Shown here in pieces: positions 17,095 through 25,846 of a stretch of 64,000 nucleotides of DNA. Each line of letters starts with the position of its first letter. Positions within the stretch are counted from its first letter, which is position 1. The notes beneath the pieces are model-generated. The model was not told the origin of the DNA. It made no database searches and saw only the letters and a program-made list of their open reading frames with translations. The DNA comes from a virus, in IMG/VR virus record IMGVR_UViG_3300020407_000003, positions 1-64,000 of that record. One strand, 5' to 3'. The position numbers and the translations under genes are program-made.

Positions 17095-17656
17095 TTCAAA
17101 ATCAAAACAGCAAGAGATTAATGACAATATTTTGCTAAACAGTCACGTGCGTGACGCCATGAAGGTGTTGAACGAAGCAGCGGAAGAACACCCTACCATT
17201 GAGTTGGATTTGTTTGTTCGTACTTTCTTACCTGCCATAGGTCAAGAACATGACGAGGCGTTAAATATGGGACCGTGGCTAACAGTAGCAAAGAGCCCGT
17301 ACAATCCAGTTGATGTTGTTAGCAATGGACAAGTGGTCTTTACTGTACCACCGTTATTAAATCGACGACACACCCGCATCAACGAGCGTAGTCAAGATTC
17401 ATTAACTACCCTTGCTGTTGTAGCCCAACAGAAATCAGATGCGCATCCACTTATGGGTCAGACTTATCTACGAAACGGTCTGATGAACTACGTAGGTAAA
17501 ACACGTGTTAATCCTAACGCATTGGCAGAGTGGAATCGTGTATTGACTAAATATGGATACGAGCCAATAGAGACAGAAGCCGTACCCGAATCTGTTAAGC
17601 CTGCCTCTGTATCAACTGCATCTCTGTACGACCCTGATGATGTGGATGAATTATAA
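17087..17656 (+). CDS. Hypothetical protein upstream of the SbcD-like nuclease
   Basis: The 189-residue product overlaps the preceding gene. It has a folded-looking region around residues 40-150 and a disordered acidic tail ending DPDDVDEL. It is followed after 13 bases by the nuclease gene, so a link to DNA processing is possible but rests on position alone. Confidence 0.55.
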   Translation: MDNSKSKQQEINDNILLNSHVRDAMKVLNEAAEEHPTIELDLFVRTFLPAIGQEHDEALNMGPWLTVAKSPYNPVDVVSNGQVVFTVPPLLNRRHTRINERSQDSLTTLAVVAQQKSDAHPLMGQTYLRNGLMNYVGKTRVNPNALAEWNRVLTKYGYEPIETEAVPESVKPASVSTASLYDPDDVDEL

Positions 17657-17669
17657 GGATGTATAGCCT

Positions 17670-18815
17670 ATGCGTAGCAAAGGTAAACACTTAGAGATAG
17701 CCTGTCTATCCGATATACACCTAGGTCATGGTCTAGTCCCTACCAGCGATATTATCAATCGACTGTATAAAGCACTACCTAGCAATGCTGAGTCTGATAA
17801 ACTAGACATTATATTCCTTGCAGGTGATGTTTTTGATAAGCTGTTATTCCTACCTGACGCACCAGTATTAGATATTCAGATTTGGATAGCTGATTTGTTT
17901 GAGTTGTGTCACCGCCACAATATCGCACTTCGGGTATTAGAAGGCACGCCTAGTCACGACCGTGGGCAGGGTAAGCAGTTTGAAATGATTTACTTGACGG
18001 TAGGGTATGATAGGGATGATAAGTTTGTTGACTTTAAATACGTTCCTACATTGTCGATTGAATACATTGAGTTATTAGATATCAACGTACTCTACGTGCC
18101 AGATGAGTGGGACCATGACCCTGATATAACCTGGGAGTCGGTAAAGAACTTGCTGAAAGATCAAGGGTTAGAGCAGGTAGACTTTGCAGTCATGCATGGT
18201 AACTTTGAGTATCATCTACCTGACCATTTGAAAATACCCTGCCATCAGTCGGAGCGTTATCTAGAAGTTGTTAAACATTATATCTTCATAGGTCACTTTC
18301 ATACACACAGCGTGTATGATCGCATCATTACACAAGGGTCGTTTGATCGACTAGGTCATGGTGAAGAAGAACCTAAAGGTCACGTGAGGGTCAGGGTTAG
18401 CGAAGACGGCAATCACGATCGTGTTGAGTTTAGAATCAATCATGATGCCACCATGTTTGTTACTATAGATACAACCGGCATGGATGCAGCTGCGGTAATT
18501 AACAAAATCAAAGCACAAGACAACCTACCTAAGGGTAGTCACGTGCGTATTCAATGTACTAACGATGGCGATGTTAAAAATGCCATTAGTACACTCAGGG
18601 AACATTTTCCACACTACACAATAAAACTAAAAGTTGTCAGTGAGGAGAAAGTCGTTAACAGTGACGTTACAGGGTTAACCGCTAAATATGAAGCGGTGGA
18701 AATATCATCTTCTAACGTCACTAAACTATTAGAAGAAAAATGCATAACCATGGGGTTAGATACTAACCGTATTGAACAGGTTAAAGCATTGTTAGATAGA
18801 GTACAAGCCCAATGA
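17670..18815 (+). CDS. SbcD/Mre11-like metallophosphoesterase nuclease
   Basis: The 381-residue protein shows the calcineurin-like phosphoesterase motifs in order: SDIHLGH (15-21), LAGDVFD (about 50-56), a GNHD-like segment as EGTPSHDRG, MHGNFEY and GHFHTHS. Those residues bind two metal ions in Mre11/SbcD exonucleases, which trim DNA ends and hairpins. The second Asn of GNHD is replaced by Ser, though the catalytic His-Asp remains. The C-terminal third is an alpha/beta extension (VRIQCTNDGD...) like the SbcD capping domain. No SbcC ATPase gene is visible nearby. The role is probably replication-linked recombination or DNA end processing. Confidence 0.85.
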   Translation: MRSKGKHLEIACLSDIHLGHGLVPTSDIINRLYKALPSNAESDKLDIIFLAGDVFDKLLFLPDAPVLDIQIWIADLFELCHRHNIALRVLEGTPSHDRGQGKQFEMIYLTVGYDRDDKFVDFKYVPTLSIEYIELLDINVLYVPDEWDHDPDITWESVKNLLKDQGLEQVDFAVMHGNFEYHLPDHLKIPCHQSERYLEVVKHYIFIGHFHTHSVYDRIITQGSFDRLGHGEEEPKGHVRVRVSEDGNHDRVEFRINHDATMFVTIDTTGMDAAAVINKIKAQDNLPKGSHVRIQCTNDGDVKNAISTLREHFPHYTIKLKVVSEEKVVNSDVTGLTAKYEAVEISSSNVTKLLEEKCITMGLDTNRIEQVKALLDRVQAQ

Positions 18816-19351
18816 AACCAGAAACAAGATTAAAAATAGCCCTTCACCACACTATCATTACGTGTTCTAATTTTAAAGACAAAGATATTGATAAAATCCT
18901 TATCATGTTATCGAATTGGGACCTTGAAGTAGGTAAGCCGGTAGGTGGCGTTTACAGCAAAGTAGATGCCCTATTCCAAAAGACATTCCCAACCCCTGAC
19001 TCACTTGTTGAGTTTGTGGTGTCGGTAGAATACGGGTACATTAACCAGCACAATCTAAATCACTACAGAAACATCATTGAGTTCTTAATGAGGACGTATG
19101 GTGAGTCTTTAGAGAGCATGACTGAAATCAAAACGTTTCTTAAAGTCATTGAGCGTAAAGCAGAAGGACCAAGAGAAAACTACTGCTGGGATAGTGAGAC
19201 AATCCTACTGGATAAGCCTGCTTATAAAAGCGAGATAGGGTGGTTGTTGTTAGGACCTGGATTTAAATTGCGTCAGGGCCAACTATCTAAAGAAGCAATG
19301 CATGCGCGTATAGATGCGTTGCTAGGAGAAAACAATGGATCTAACACGTGA
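18812..19351 (+). CDS. Hypothetical protein coupled to the SbcD-like gene
   Basis: The 179-residue product starts on an ATGA overlap with the nuclease stop. It is helical, with a Trp/Leu segment SEIGWLLLGPGFKLRQG. It also overlaps the next gene, so three genes are coupled. It is far too small to be SbcC, and no ATPase motif is seen. Confidence 0.6.
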   Translation: MKPETRLKIALHHTIITCSNFKDKDIDKILIMLSNWDLEVGKPVGGVYSKVDALFQKTFPTPDSLVEFVVSVEYGYINQHNLNHYRNIIEFLMRTYGESLESMTEIKTFLKVIERKAEGPRENYCWDSETILLDKPAYKSEIGWLLLGPGFKLRQGQLSKEAMHARIDALLGENNGSNT

Positions 19352-20135
19352 GTTAGGTGAGTATGGTATTAACATAGGTACGTCAGTTGCTTTAGAGGAA
19401 GGTTTTAGTCAACTAGAGACATTCCCTAAAACCTTTTGGGTAAACATACGTACCTTGCTCAGAAACACCTACGGTGCTATCAGCGATAACGTGGGTATTA
19501 GCGACATTGCTTTAATTGAAGCGATGGATGAAGAAATGGAAGGATTGGAAGCCGCCATTGTTGCATTGAGTAAAGAACAAACCTCAGTGGTATTCTACCA
19601 TACGTCACATGCGACAATAGATAAACAGTTTCCTAAAGCTCAGCTTAAGAAGTTAAAGACACCTGGACAGTTGCAATATCGCGTCATAGAACGTTCAGTG
19701 TGTAAGAAGCTTCTTTCGCAAAACACTAACATCCGCCAGTTTGACGTTGCTGTAAGAGGTGACAGATCAACAGCCATGATGTTAAGTCATTACCCTATCG
19801 ACTTGTTATCCCACACTTACTTTGATCGCCTAAGTCTTATAGAGAGCCATACAGGTGCGATAAAGAAAAAGGACAAATGGAATACCAAGTTGACCGGAGG
19901 TAAGCAGTTAACTCACATGCCTTTCAACAGCATGACGTTACAGGTGTATGGGGATGGTGCAACTAATTTTAACACCATGCCACATCGTATTAAGGTCACG
20001 CTTAATGAGTTAGCTAAGGAGAAACGTTGGCACGCGTTAACTACCAAAGATAAAATGCTGTATGATATCAACACCTTAACGGATAAGATAGCAGCCAGTT
20101 TTTACAAGCAACTGCTGGCTGTGAGTGTCAGATAA
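19335..20135 (+). CDS. Hypothetical protein, third gene of the nuclease operon
   Basis: The 266-residue product overlaps the previous gene and has AGGAG before its ATG. The middle contains basic segments (KAQLKKLKTPGQLQYRV, SVCKKLLSQN) suited to nucleic acid contact. A conserved-looking RGDRSTAMMLSHYP follows. I recognise no family; its place between a nuclease and SSB suggests DNA metabolism. Confidence 0.55.
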   Translation: MDLTRELGEYGINIGTSVALEEGFSQLETFPKTFWVNIRTLLRNTYGAISDNVGISDIALIEAMDEEMEGLEAAIVALSKEQTSVVFYHTSHATIDKQFPKAQLKKLKTPGQLQYRVIERSVCKKLLSQNTNIRQFDVAVRGDRSTAMMLSHYPIDLLSHTYFDRLSLIESHTGAIKKKDKWNTKLTGGKQLTHMPFNSMTLQVYGDGATNFNTMPHRIKVTLNELAKEKRWHALTTKDKMLYDINTLTDKIAASFYKQLLAVSVR

Positions 20136-20188
20136 TACATAGACCAGCAATAACATGAAGACAAATTAGCCCATAAAGGAACCCTCTA

Positions 20189-20890
20189 ATGGCCGATAAT
20201 AACTTTCGCCGTCCACCTCGCAAGAAGAATGTGTTGGACGAGACAAAACTACGCCTTAGCGCCGATCCCGTATCTGGTTCTAAGCGTCGCCCTTCTCTTG
20301 CGTTTAGTGTGGTAAAGAACAACCCACGTATTGACATCTATACCAATGTAGAGGGTGATAAGAACAACGGTAACATCCGTGCAGCAATGGACGCGCCAGT
20401 ATTCTTTGCTCTAATTGGATTGGTTGAAAAGGCCATTGAATCAGAACCAGGTCAGCGTTTTGTAATTCAAAACAAGAACTATAAATGGTTCGGCCAAGGT
20501 AAGAAATCTGATGCACCGGTAAACCTAAGCGATACCTTAGTAGGTAAGGATGCTGAAGGTCGTATCTTTATCAGCGTTATTGATAAAGAAGATAATAGCC
20601 GTCCTAAGATCAAGTTTATCTTTAGCTCAGGTTACTGGCATGACTTATTCCATGGTGATGGTTCACCATTTAGCGAAGCGGAAGATAGCGTACTGTGTGC
20701 CAAGGCATTTACTGAAATGCTTAAAGGTCTAGTACCGTTAGTTATGGCTAACGAATATACCCCACCACCACCTCGCGATCAACAAGGTGGATCTGGTTAT
20801 GGCGGCGGCAATAAAGGCGGCGGCAATAACTACAATGGCGGCGGTCAGTCTTCGTCACCAACCATTGACTTTGATGATGATATCTTTTAA
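20189..20890 (+). CDS. ssb: Single-stranded DNA binding protein
   Basis: The 233-residue protein has the SSB layout: a basic N-terminus, a beta-rich core of about 160 residues (LAFSVVKNNPRIDIYTNV, RPKIKFIFSSGYWHDLF), a Pro/Gly/Asn-rich linker (PPPPRD then GGGN repeats) and an acidic tip DFDDDIF. The bacterial SSB tip is DFDDDIPF, which recruits partner proteins; here only the proline is missing. The core differs in sequence from bacterial SSB, as usual for jumbo phages. It coats single-stranded DNA during replication and recombination. Confidence 0.85.
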   Translation: MADNNFRRPPRKKNVLDETKLRLSADPVSGSKRRPSLAFSVVKNNPRIDIYTNVEGDKNNGNIRAAMDAPVFFALIGLVEKAIESEPGQRFVIQNKNYKWFGQGKKSDAPVNLSDTLVGKDAEGRIFISVIDKEDNSRPKIKFIFSSGYWHDLFHGDGSPFSEAEDSVLCAKAFTEMLKGLVPLVMANEYTPPPPRDQQGGSGYGGGNKGGGNNYNGGGQSSSPTIDFDDDIF

Positions 20891-20910
20891 TCATCACGGT
20901 TAATTATTTA

Positions 20911-20940
20911 AAAGGTAGGCGTTGGCCTACCTTTTATGCC
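20911..20940 (+). terminator. Terminator of ssb with TATGCC tag
   Basis: AAAGGTAGGC (20911-20920) pairs with GCCTACCTTT (20925-20934), then TATGCCC at 20935-20941. Confidence 0.85.
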
Positions 20941-20954
20941 CATTAGTGTATGCC

Positions 20955-20977
20955 AAACAACTTAACACCTACATTAT
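20955..20977 (+). promoter_or_regulatory. Early-type promoter, long repeat copy 1
   Basis: A 23-base sequence ending AACACCTACATTAT is repeated exactly at 25778-25800. It ends 39 bases before the fifth-subunit gene, while the second copy ends 46 bases before RNAP beta C. It is a variant of the CCTATATTAC element, and its extra conserved upstream part (AAACAACTT) may mark a subclass for polymerase genes. Confidence 0.7.
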
Positions 20978-21016
20978 TTAATCGAACCTTTCCCCTAACG
21001 ATCAAAAGAGGTATAT

Positions 21017-22579
21017 ATGAAAATCACTATTGCACAGCGCAAGCCAAACGGAATAGCGTCTGTACTGACTAGCCATGGTGATCGTAGTCATGAGTGGATG
21101 TTAAGCCCGTATGAGCGTACGTCCTTTCAAAACCCTGATAACATTTTCAACAATGCCAATGCGTACTTAGAAAAACTAGATAAAGAAACGCAGCATCGCA
21201 TTTGGTCCATCTATGACGATATCTATTTAGCATTTGAAGAAATAGAAAACATAGATGTACTTCAAGAAACAGTAACGGAACTTGTAAACCGGTTATACTC
21301 ATTTATTGACGTAGATGCGCTGCGTCTATGGTGTAACCTCTACGGTGTGTATAACATGCCGCCTGATCTACAAGATACGTATAGTGAGGGCTTTACACGA
21401 GAACTTACTTATCTAAGAAGTGACTATAAAGGTCTATTGTTCTTAACTACCGCATTGCGTTACATGGTACCTATTTGGGGTGAATACATTAAACGTAATA
21501 AGGCAGAGATAGGTACAGCATATAAGGAATACATGGCAACAGCGTTAATAGGTCAGTCTGATTTATACGAGACACCTGAGATCGCCCGACTAATCGAATA
21601 CATCGAAGCACGTATCGGTAACCAAGATACATTGAAGCCTACTACCATACATGGTGGTCTAGGTAGCGTGCAGCAGACAGATTGGTTATTGTCACGTACT
21701 CTACTAGGTCGTATTGCTGTAGCGGAAACTGATAAACCCGATGGGTCTATCATCTCTACTATCTATAACGTTATTACCAATCTCATTGAGAACATGGATA
21801 AAACGTTTGGTTCAGGTGGGATGATATTAGACATAGATCGTTATCGACCTAAGCGTGGTGAGGAGCGTGAGGATAATGATTCAGTTGCAGAGAACCTGCA
21901 AGTGTCGCAGCGTGTATCAGATGTACATCCTATCATAGCCGAGACCTATGTATCTAAGTACGTGGACATGGCTAAGGAGCTTTCTCCAACAGTACCGATA
22001 CGGTTGGTAAAGGAATGTGTAGTAAGGTTAACCAAAGCGGACGATTTAGACATTGAACCGTTCAGAGTTAACCTGGTGGCGATAATTGCATCAGAGGCAG
22101 TCTCTATACGTTCTCTGCATTCACTACACCACCCGGAGTTATTGCGACTAATAGGTGTTGCACAGGCTATATTGATCCATCATGGGTTTGATGATCTAGC
22201 CCATGTGTTAACAGCTCGTTGTCAGCCGCAAGACCCAACCATTATTAAAGGTGATACGTATAGTAATAATACGCGTTCACGACTTACTAAAGACAATGTA
22301 GATGCGTTGATGAGACTTTATCCACATTACAAGTTAAAGACTCGTCCAGGTGAACGTAAGAAAACAGATTGCGAGGGTGTTGAATTTATAGAGGGATTCA
22401 ATAAACATACCCAGGCGTATGATTGGTTCTACAATTCACCTGACACATTGTTACAAAAGTCTACCCCGCCAGCAGTAAATGGCAAGCCGTTATTGATCTC
22501 TACAGATATTAGAAACCAACTGGCTAGTATGCTTCTAACATTCTTAGATCGACCGGTACAGTCTGAGCAGACTGTTTAA
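21017..22579 (+). CDS. Non-virion RNA polymerase fifth subunit candidate (gp68-like)
   Basis: The 520-residue, mostly helical protein matches phiKZ gp68 in length and in place: it precedes two mid-size genes and then the beta C and beta-prime C genes, as gp68 precedes gp69, gp70, gp71-73 and gp74. Gp68 is the extra subunit that the phiKZ non-virion polymerase needs for promoter-specific transcription. No sigma-like motif is readable. Sharing an exact promoter repeat with the beta C gene supports a common complex. The identity is by synteny and size, not by motif. Confidence 0.6.
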   Translation: MKITIAQRKPNGIASVLTSHGDRSHEWMLSPYERTSFQNPDNIFNNANAYLEKLDKETQHRIWSIYDDIYLAFEEIENIDVLQETVTELVNRLYSFIDVDALRLWCNLYGVYNMPPDLQDTYSEGFTRELTYLRSDYKGLLFLTTALRYMVPIWGEYIKRNKAEIGTAYKEYMATALIGQSDLYETPEIARLIEYIEARIGNQDTLKPTTIHGGLGSVQQTDWLLSRTLLGRIAVAETDKPDGSIISTIYNVITNLIENMDKTFGSGGMILDIDRYRPKRGEEREDNDSVAENLQVSQRVSDVHPIIAETYVSKYVDMAKELSPTVPIRLVKECVVRLTKADDLDIEPFRVNLVAIIASEAVSIRSLHSLHHPELLRLIGVAQAILIHHGFDDLAHVLTARCQPQDPTIIKGDTYSNNTRSRLTKDNVDALMRLYPHYKLKTRPGERKKTDCEGVEFIEGFNKHTQAYDWFYNSPDTLLQKSTPPAVNGKPLLISTDIRNQLASMLLTFLDRPVQSEQTV

Positions 22580-22621
22580 ACCCCCTTTTAAAAAATAACT
22601 ACGTAAATAGGAAGTGTGAAA

Positions 22622-24112
22622 ATGCTACAATCTAACATGACAGTACAACGTTTGATGTTCTTCGAGATGGGCAGCTACCATGCGTTAGCTCTCCGCCCAT
22701 ACCAAACACACACGGATGCTCAGTCTATAGGTATTTTCAATGACGTGACTAACGGTGGTACTAACCTAAGTACCAATGCAGTAGCGCAAGGTTGTGATGG
22801 CTTGGTAAGACCATCAGCACAGGCTGCTGGAATGGCAAACATAGCAGGAGGATGGGATGAACGTCGCTTTGTATTCCTCATGCATGTCTCTTTTGAGAAA
22901 ATGGGTGTCACTATTTATCAAGTATTATCTGGTTACACTGACCGTTTTGACCTTAGTCTAAATGGGACATTGAGCCCTGACATGATGCTGCACTTCAATA
23001 ACTCTGTTGAAATTAGACAGAGTGCTATATTAGGTGCAAACGGCCGACAAATGCAAATGTCAGTACGCGATGCGTCACACATCCTTACAGATAGCGTTGG
23101 TGGTGTTAACCAAAATGGATATCCAGGAGGCTGGGGTGCAGGTACGCAGAGTCTGAACTATTCGTGTAGTATGCGTCCAATGGATATCTTCCATAGAAGT
23201 GGAGTTCCTAGTGTGCTTCACGAAAGCTCTTATACCAACAATGCTGTTGATGGTCGTGTGAGCTTCCTACAAGGACCTAAGAAGAGCCGACGCTCTAACT
23301 CATCAGCCCCTGTGTATCTAAGTCGTCTGCTAACTGCACAGCAAACAGCAGAAAGAAACAGCTTAGACGCAATGGACGATGACCAAACGATCCACAACGC
23401 AGCAGCAGGTCAGGTAATTGAGCAAAGCATGATGGATGATGGTTTCATCTCAACACTAGATAATCACAGCCAGATCATGTCAACCGCAGCAATTAGTTAT
23501 GGCGAGTTATGCTCATTTAACCCCCACGTAGATGGTATTACTCAAGTTATTAAACGTAAAGCTGGTGCTCCAATGCGTCACGGTCGTGATTCAAACCACT
23601 GGAACGGTGCTAACAATGAAACACTTATTGCTACAATCCTAAGTCACTCAGTACCTGCGCTGATGCTAGATTTGATGCTATTAGGTGTAGAGTTTACAGC
23701 AACTAACAGTACAATAGATAGCGATTACGCAGTTGCCGTAACTGGTGCTAACAGTTTTGCTGAAGGTATTGACTTACAGCCATATGTAACACGTTTCATT
23801 GACCGTTTGAAGTTTGAGATACTATCGGATATTTCGCGCCGTAACCGCATCTCATTTGGCATCCACATGCGCTGTGATGTGGTAGCAGACACAACCATAG
23901 ATATCACGTTAGACGGCAATACAGAGCGTTTCACGATGCCTAGCTTCTGCGACGCATTAGCAACACCTGTATTTACCACACAACGTACCGATCTAGATAA
24001 CGTTGCTAATGACATTATGTCAATTAGTAACAACCTAGAGGCCACGGCAGCAATGCACTACGACCATGGTCAATCGCCTATAGTAACCCCCTTTGACAAT
24101 CAAGGAGTATAA
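22622..24112 (+). CDS. gp69-like protein, possible nuclear import factor
   Basis: ATG at 22622 is correctly spaced from AGGAAG; a GTG two codons earlier would be too close. The 496-residue product starts MLQSNMTVQRLMFFEM and is rich in Asn, Ser and Met without transmembrane segments. By position (between the gp68-like gene and the beta C gene) it corresponds to phiKZ gp69, which I recall being implicated in selecting proteins for entry into the phage nucleus (PicA/Imp1). That assignment is an inference from order only; a structural role is the main alternative. Confidence 0.45.
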   Translation: MLQSNMTVQRLMFFEMGSYHALALRPYQTHTDAQSIGIFNDVTNGGTNLSTNAVAQGCDGLVRPSAQAAGMANIAGGWDERRFVFLMHVSFEKMGVTIYQVLSGYTDRFDLSLNGTLSPDMMLHFNNSVEIRQSAILGANGRQMQMSVRDASHILTDSVGGVNQNGYPGGWGAGTQSLNYSCSMRPMDIFHRSGVPSVLHESSYTNNAVDGRVSFLQGPKKSRRSNSSAPVYLSRLLTAQQTAERNSLDAMDDDQTIHNAAAGQVIEQSMMDDGFISTLDNHSQIMSTAAISYGELCSFNPHVDGITQVIKRKAGAPMRHGRDSNHWNGANNETLIATILSHSVPALMLDLMLLGVEFTATNSTIDSDYAVAVTGANSFAEGIDLQPYVTRFIDRLKFEILSDISRRNRISFGIHMRCDVVADTTIDITLDGNTERFTMPSFCDALATPVFTTQRTDLDNVANDIMSISNNLEATAAMHYDHGQSPIVTPFDNQGV

Positions 24113-24114
24113 CC

Positions 24115-25335
24115 ATGAGCCGCCTAATAAATCTTTATAAAACCATACTGACCTCGGCGGGTCTTGAGTCTGATGCGCAAGGACGTATCTATCAAAAGTT
24201 AGCAGGGGAGTCAATCCCCTGTACAGTAGGTGAGAAATCGCTATTGCTGCCAACCAAAGAAGTATTGAAAGATACGGACTGGACAAGCGCTATTGCATTT
24301 CATCCACTTAGTGAGAACGTGGCTCGTGGTGAGTCACCTATTATCAAGAAGCTTAAAGAGCTACTACTTACGCGTGCTACTCGTGTATTAGATGGTTTAG
24401 CGTTTCAACTGCTATCAATGGCGGCGAATACGCAAACGCACGAGAAGTTCTCACCGGCACAACTTGAATACCTGACGTACCTTAAAGATGCAGATGGTAA
24501 GATGGTAGATGCTTATCGCAAGATGATAGGTTCGGTGACCATTGATGGTAAGCACCGTTTGATTAACATGTACCTAAAACGCTCAGGTACACTCAACGGT
24601 ACTAAGTACGCCCGTCTTTGTATTACCAGCTTACCAATACTGGATAAGTCTGATGAGAGTGAGCGAACGTTGTTTGGCCATAAGGTGAGAAAACGTGACT
24701 TTACCTCTATTCCTCAGTTATTTGAATACATCCTACCTGGTGTTAACGAAAACGCATACAGCTACGGTACGCATAACAAAACGGCACCGTTCTTCCATGC
24801 GCTAATGCTAAGTTACCTTAACATCGCTAAACAACTTAACCAGCGTGTTGAGATGTTTAAAGAGCATCTAGTAGATGTGGATGACTTGCTAATTGATGTA
24901 AGCTTTGAAGCTGAAATGGGTTGTCTATCGGACATGCGTGATGAGATCCCACCACTAGAAGGTAATCAGGGTGATGTTGAAAACAAAGCCCCAGATACTA
25001 CAGCTAGCGTGGCTAAGCCTGGTAATGCACCAGCATCAACGCCTAAGCCAGTGGAATCTAAGCCATCGGCTCCTGCTAAGTCAGGCGGTGCTCGTGAATG
25101 GAATACCATATCAGGAAACCGTGGTCATGGTAACGGCTACCAACCAGCAAACACTGGATGGAGTAATGCAGCGTATGCACCACCACCAAGTGGTCGTGCT
25201 GCGGCAATGCAGAAACAACGCCAGGTTGCTTATAACAATTCACCTTGGAATCAGGGTCAGAATGCTGGATGGGGTAACCCGCAACCACAGAACACAGGTT
25301 GGAACCAAGGTGGTTCCAACGGTGGTGGTGTTTAA
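24115..25335 (+). CDS. gp70-like hypothetical protein with low-complexity tail
   Basis: The 406-residue protein has a folded N-terminal part of about 280 residues and a disordered tail: a Pro/Ala/Lys stretch, then Trp/Asn/Gly/Gln-rich repeats (NTGWSN, SPWNQGQNAGWGN, NTGWNQGGSN). Such tails favour multivalent binding or condensation. It is coupled to the preceding gene by AGGAG. It has no recognisable catalytic motif. The position matches phiKZ gp70. Confidence 0.55.
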   Translation: MSRLINLYKTILTSAGLESDAQGRIYQKLAGESIPCTVGEKSLLLPTKEVLKDTDWTSAIAFHPLSENVARGESPIIKKLKELLLTRATRVLDGLAFQLLSMAANTQTHEKFSPAQLEYLTYLKDADGKMVDAYRKMIGSVTIDGKHRLINMYLKRSGTLNGTKYARLCITSLPILDKSDESERTLFGHKVRKRDFTSIPQLFEYILPGVNENAYSYGTHNKTAPFFHALMLSYLNIAKQLNQRVEMFKEHLVDVDDLLIDVSFEAEMGCLSDMRDEIPPLEGNQGDVENKAPDTTASVAKPGNAPASTPKPVESKPSAPAKSGGAREWNTISGNRGHGNGYQPANTGWSNAAYAPPPSGRAAAMQKQRQVAYNNSPWNQGQNAGWGNPQPQNTGWNQGGSNGGGV

Positions 25336-25343
25336 ATAATAAA

Positions 25344-25393
25344 GACGGCATAAGTAGAGGGGTCAAACCCTCTACTTGTCTTTTTTTGCCGTC
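25344..25393. terminator. Bidirectional terminator flanked by inverted tags
   Basis: AAGTAGAGGG pairs with CCCTCTACTT (25352-25377), followed by a seven-T run and TGCCGTC. On the left, GACGGCATA (25344-25352) is the same tag on the minus strand, so the outer parts can also pair. It lies between convergent genes. Confidence 0.9.
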
Positions 25394-25429
25394 AGGCTGT
25401 CGATTTTTACATAGTAAACAGATAATATG

Positions 25430-25765
25430 TTAAACTCTATTAGCTAAATGCATAGACTTTAAACGTTCTATTTCTTCTATAGCAGGCATGATAACCGTGT
25501 TCTTGTCTTTATAGTCACTAGGGTGCTCATAGCCGTTTACACGCAGCATGATCCAATGGTACTTAGTGGCTACATCTAACTCTAACATAAGACCATAGAA
25601 GTCGGACTCCTGTCTATATACACGGTGTTCGTCAATCACAGCAGTTTGGGTCTTTTCATGATTACGTAGATACTTTAAATGCGTTTCAATCATGATGCGA
25701 AAATCAGGGTCATAGTAAACATCAGCGCCATTAGTTCGCTGTAGTTCATGAATTTTTAACGTCAT
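25430..25765 (-). CDS. Small hypothetical protein
   Basis: The start at 25765 (MTLKIHELQR) follows AGGAG on the minus strand, which favours it over an in-frame TTG six codons upstream that overlaps the ribosome site. The 111-residue product is helical and charged, with DYKDKNTVIMPAIEEIERL near its end. It is a single minus-strand gene inside the plus-strand transcription block, and its 5' end faces the beta C promoter. Function unknown. Confidence 0.55.
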   Translation of the reverse strand: MTLKIHELQRTNGADVYYDPDFRIMIETHLKYLRNHEKTQTAVIDEHRVYRQESDFYGLMLELDVATKYHWIMLRVNGYEHPSDYKDKNTVIMPAIEEIERLKSMHLANRV

Positions 25766-25777
25766 CGAGCTTCTCCT

Positions 25778-25800
25778 AAACAACTTAACACCTACATTAT
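25778..25800 (+). promoter_or_regulatory. Early-type promoter, long repeat copy 2
   Basis: Exact 23-base copy of 20955-20977, ending 46 bases before the RNAP beta C gene. It lies almost against the ribosome site of the divergent minus-strand gene. Confidence 0.7.
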
Positions 25801-25846
25801 CTTAGAGCAACAAATAACATAAGCCCTTTACATAGGATAATTAACC

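Noticed and set aside
18812-20135. SbcC-like ATPase next to the SbcD-like nuclease
   Set aside because: Neither following gene has Walker motifs or long coiled coils, and both are far too short.
24971-25339. Overlapping ORF in the tail of the gp70-like gene
   Set aside because: It is a frame shadow of the Gly/Asn/Trp-coding repeats and overlaps them completely.
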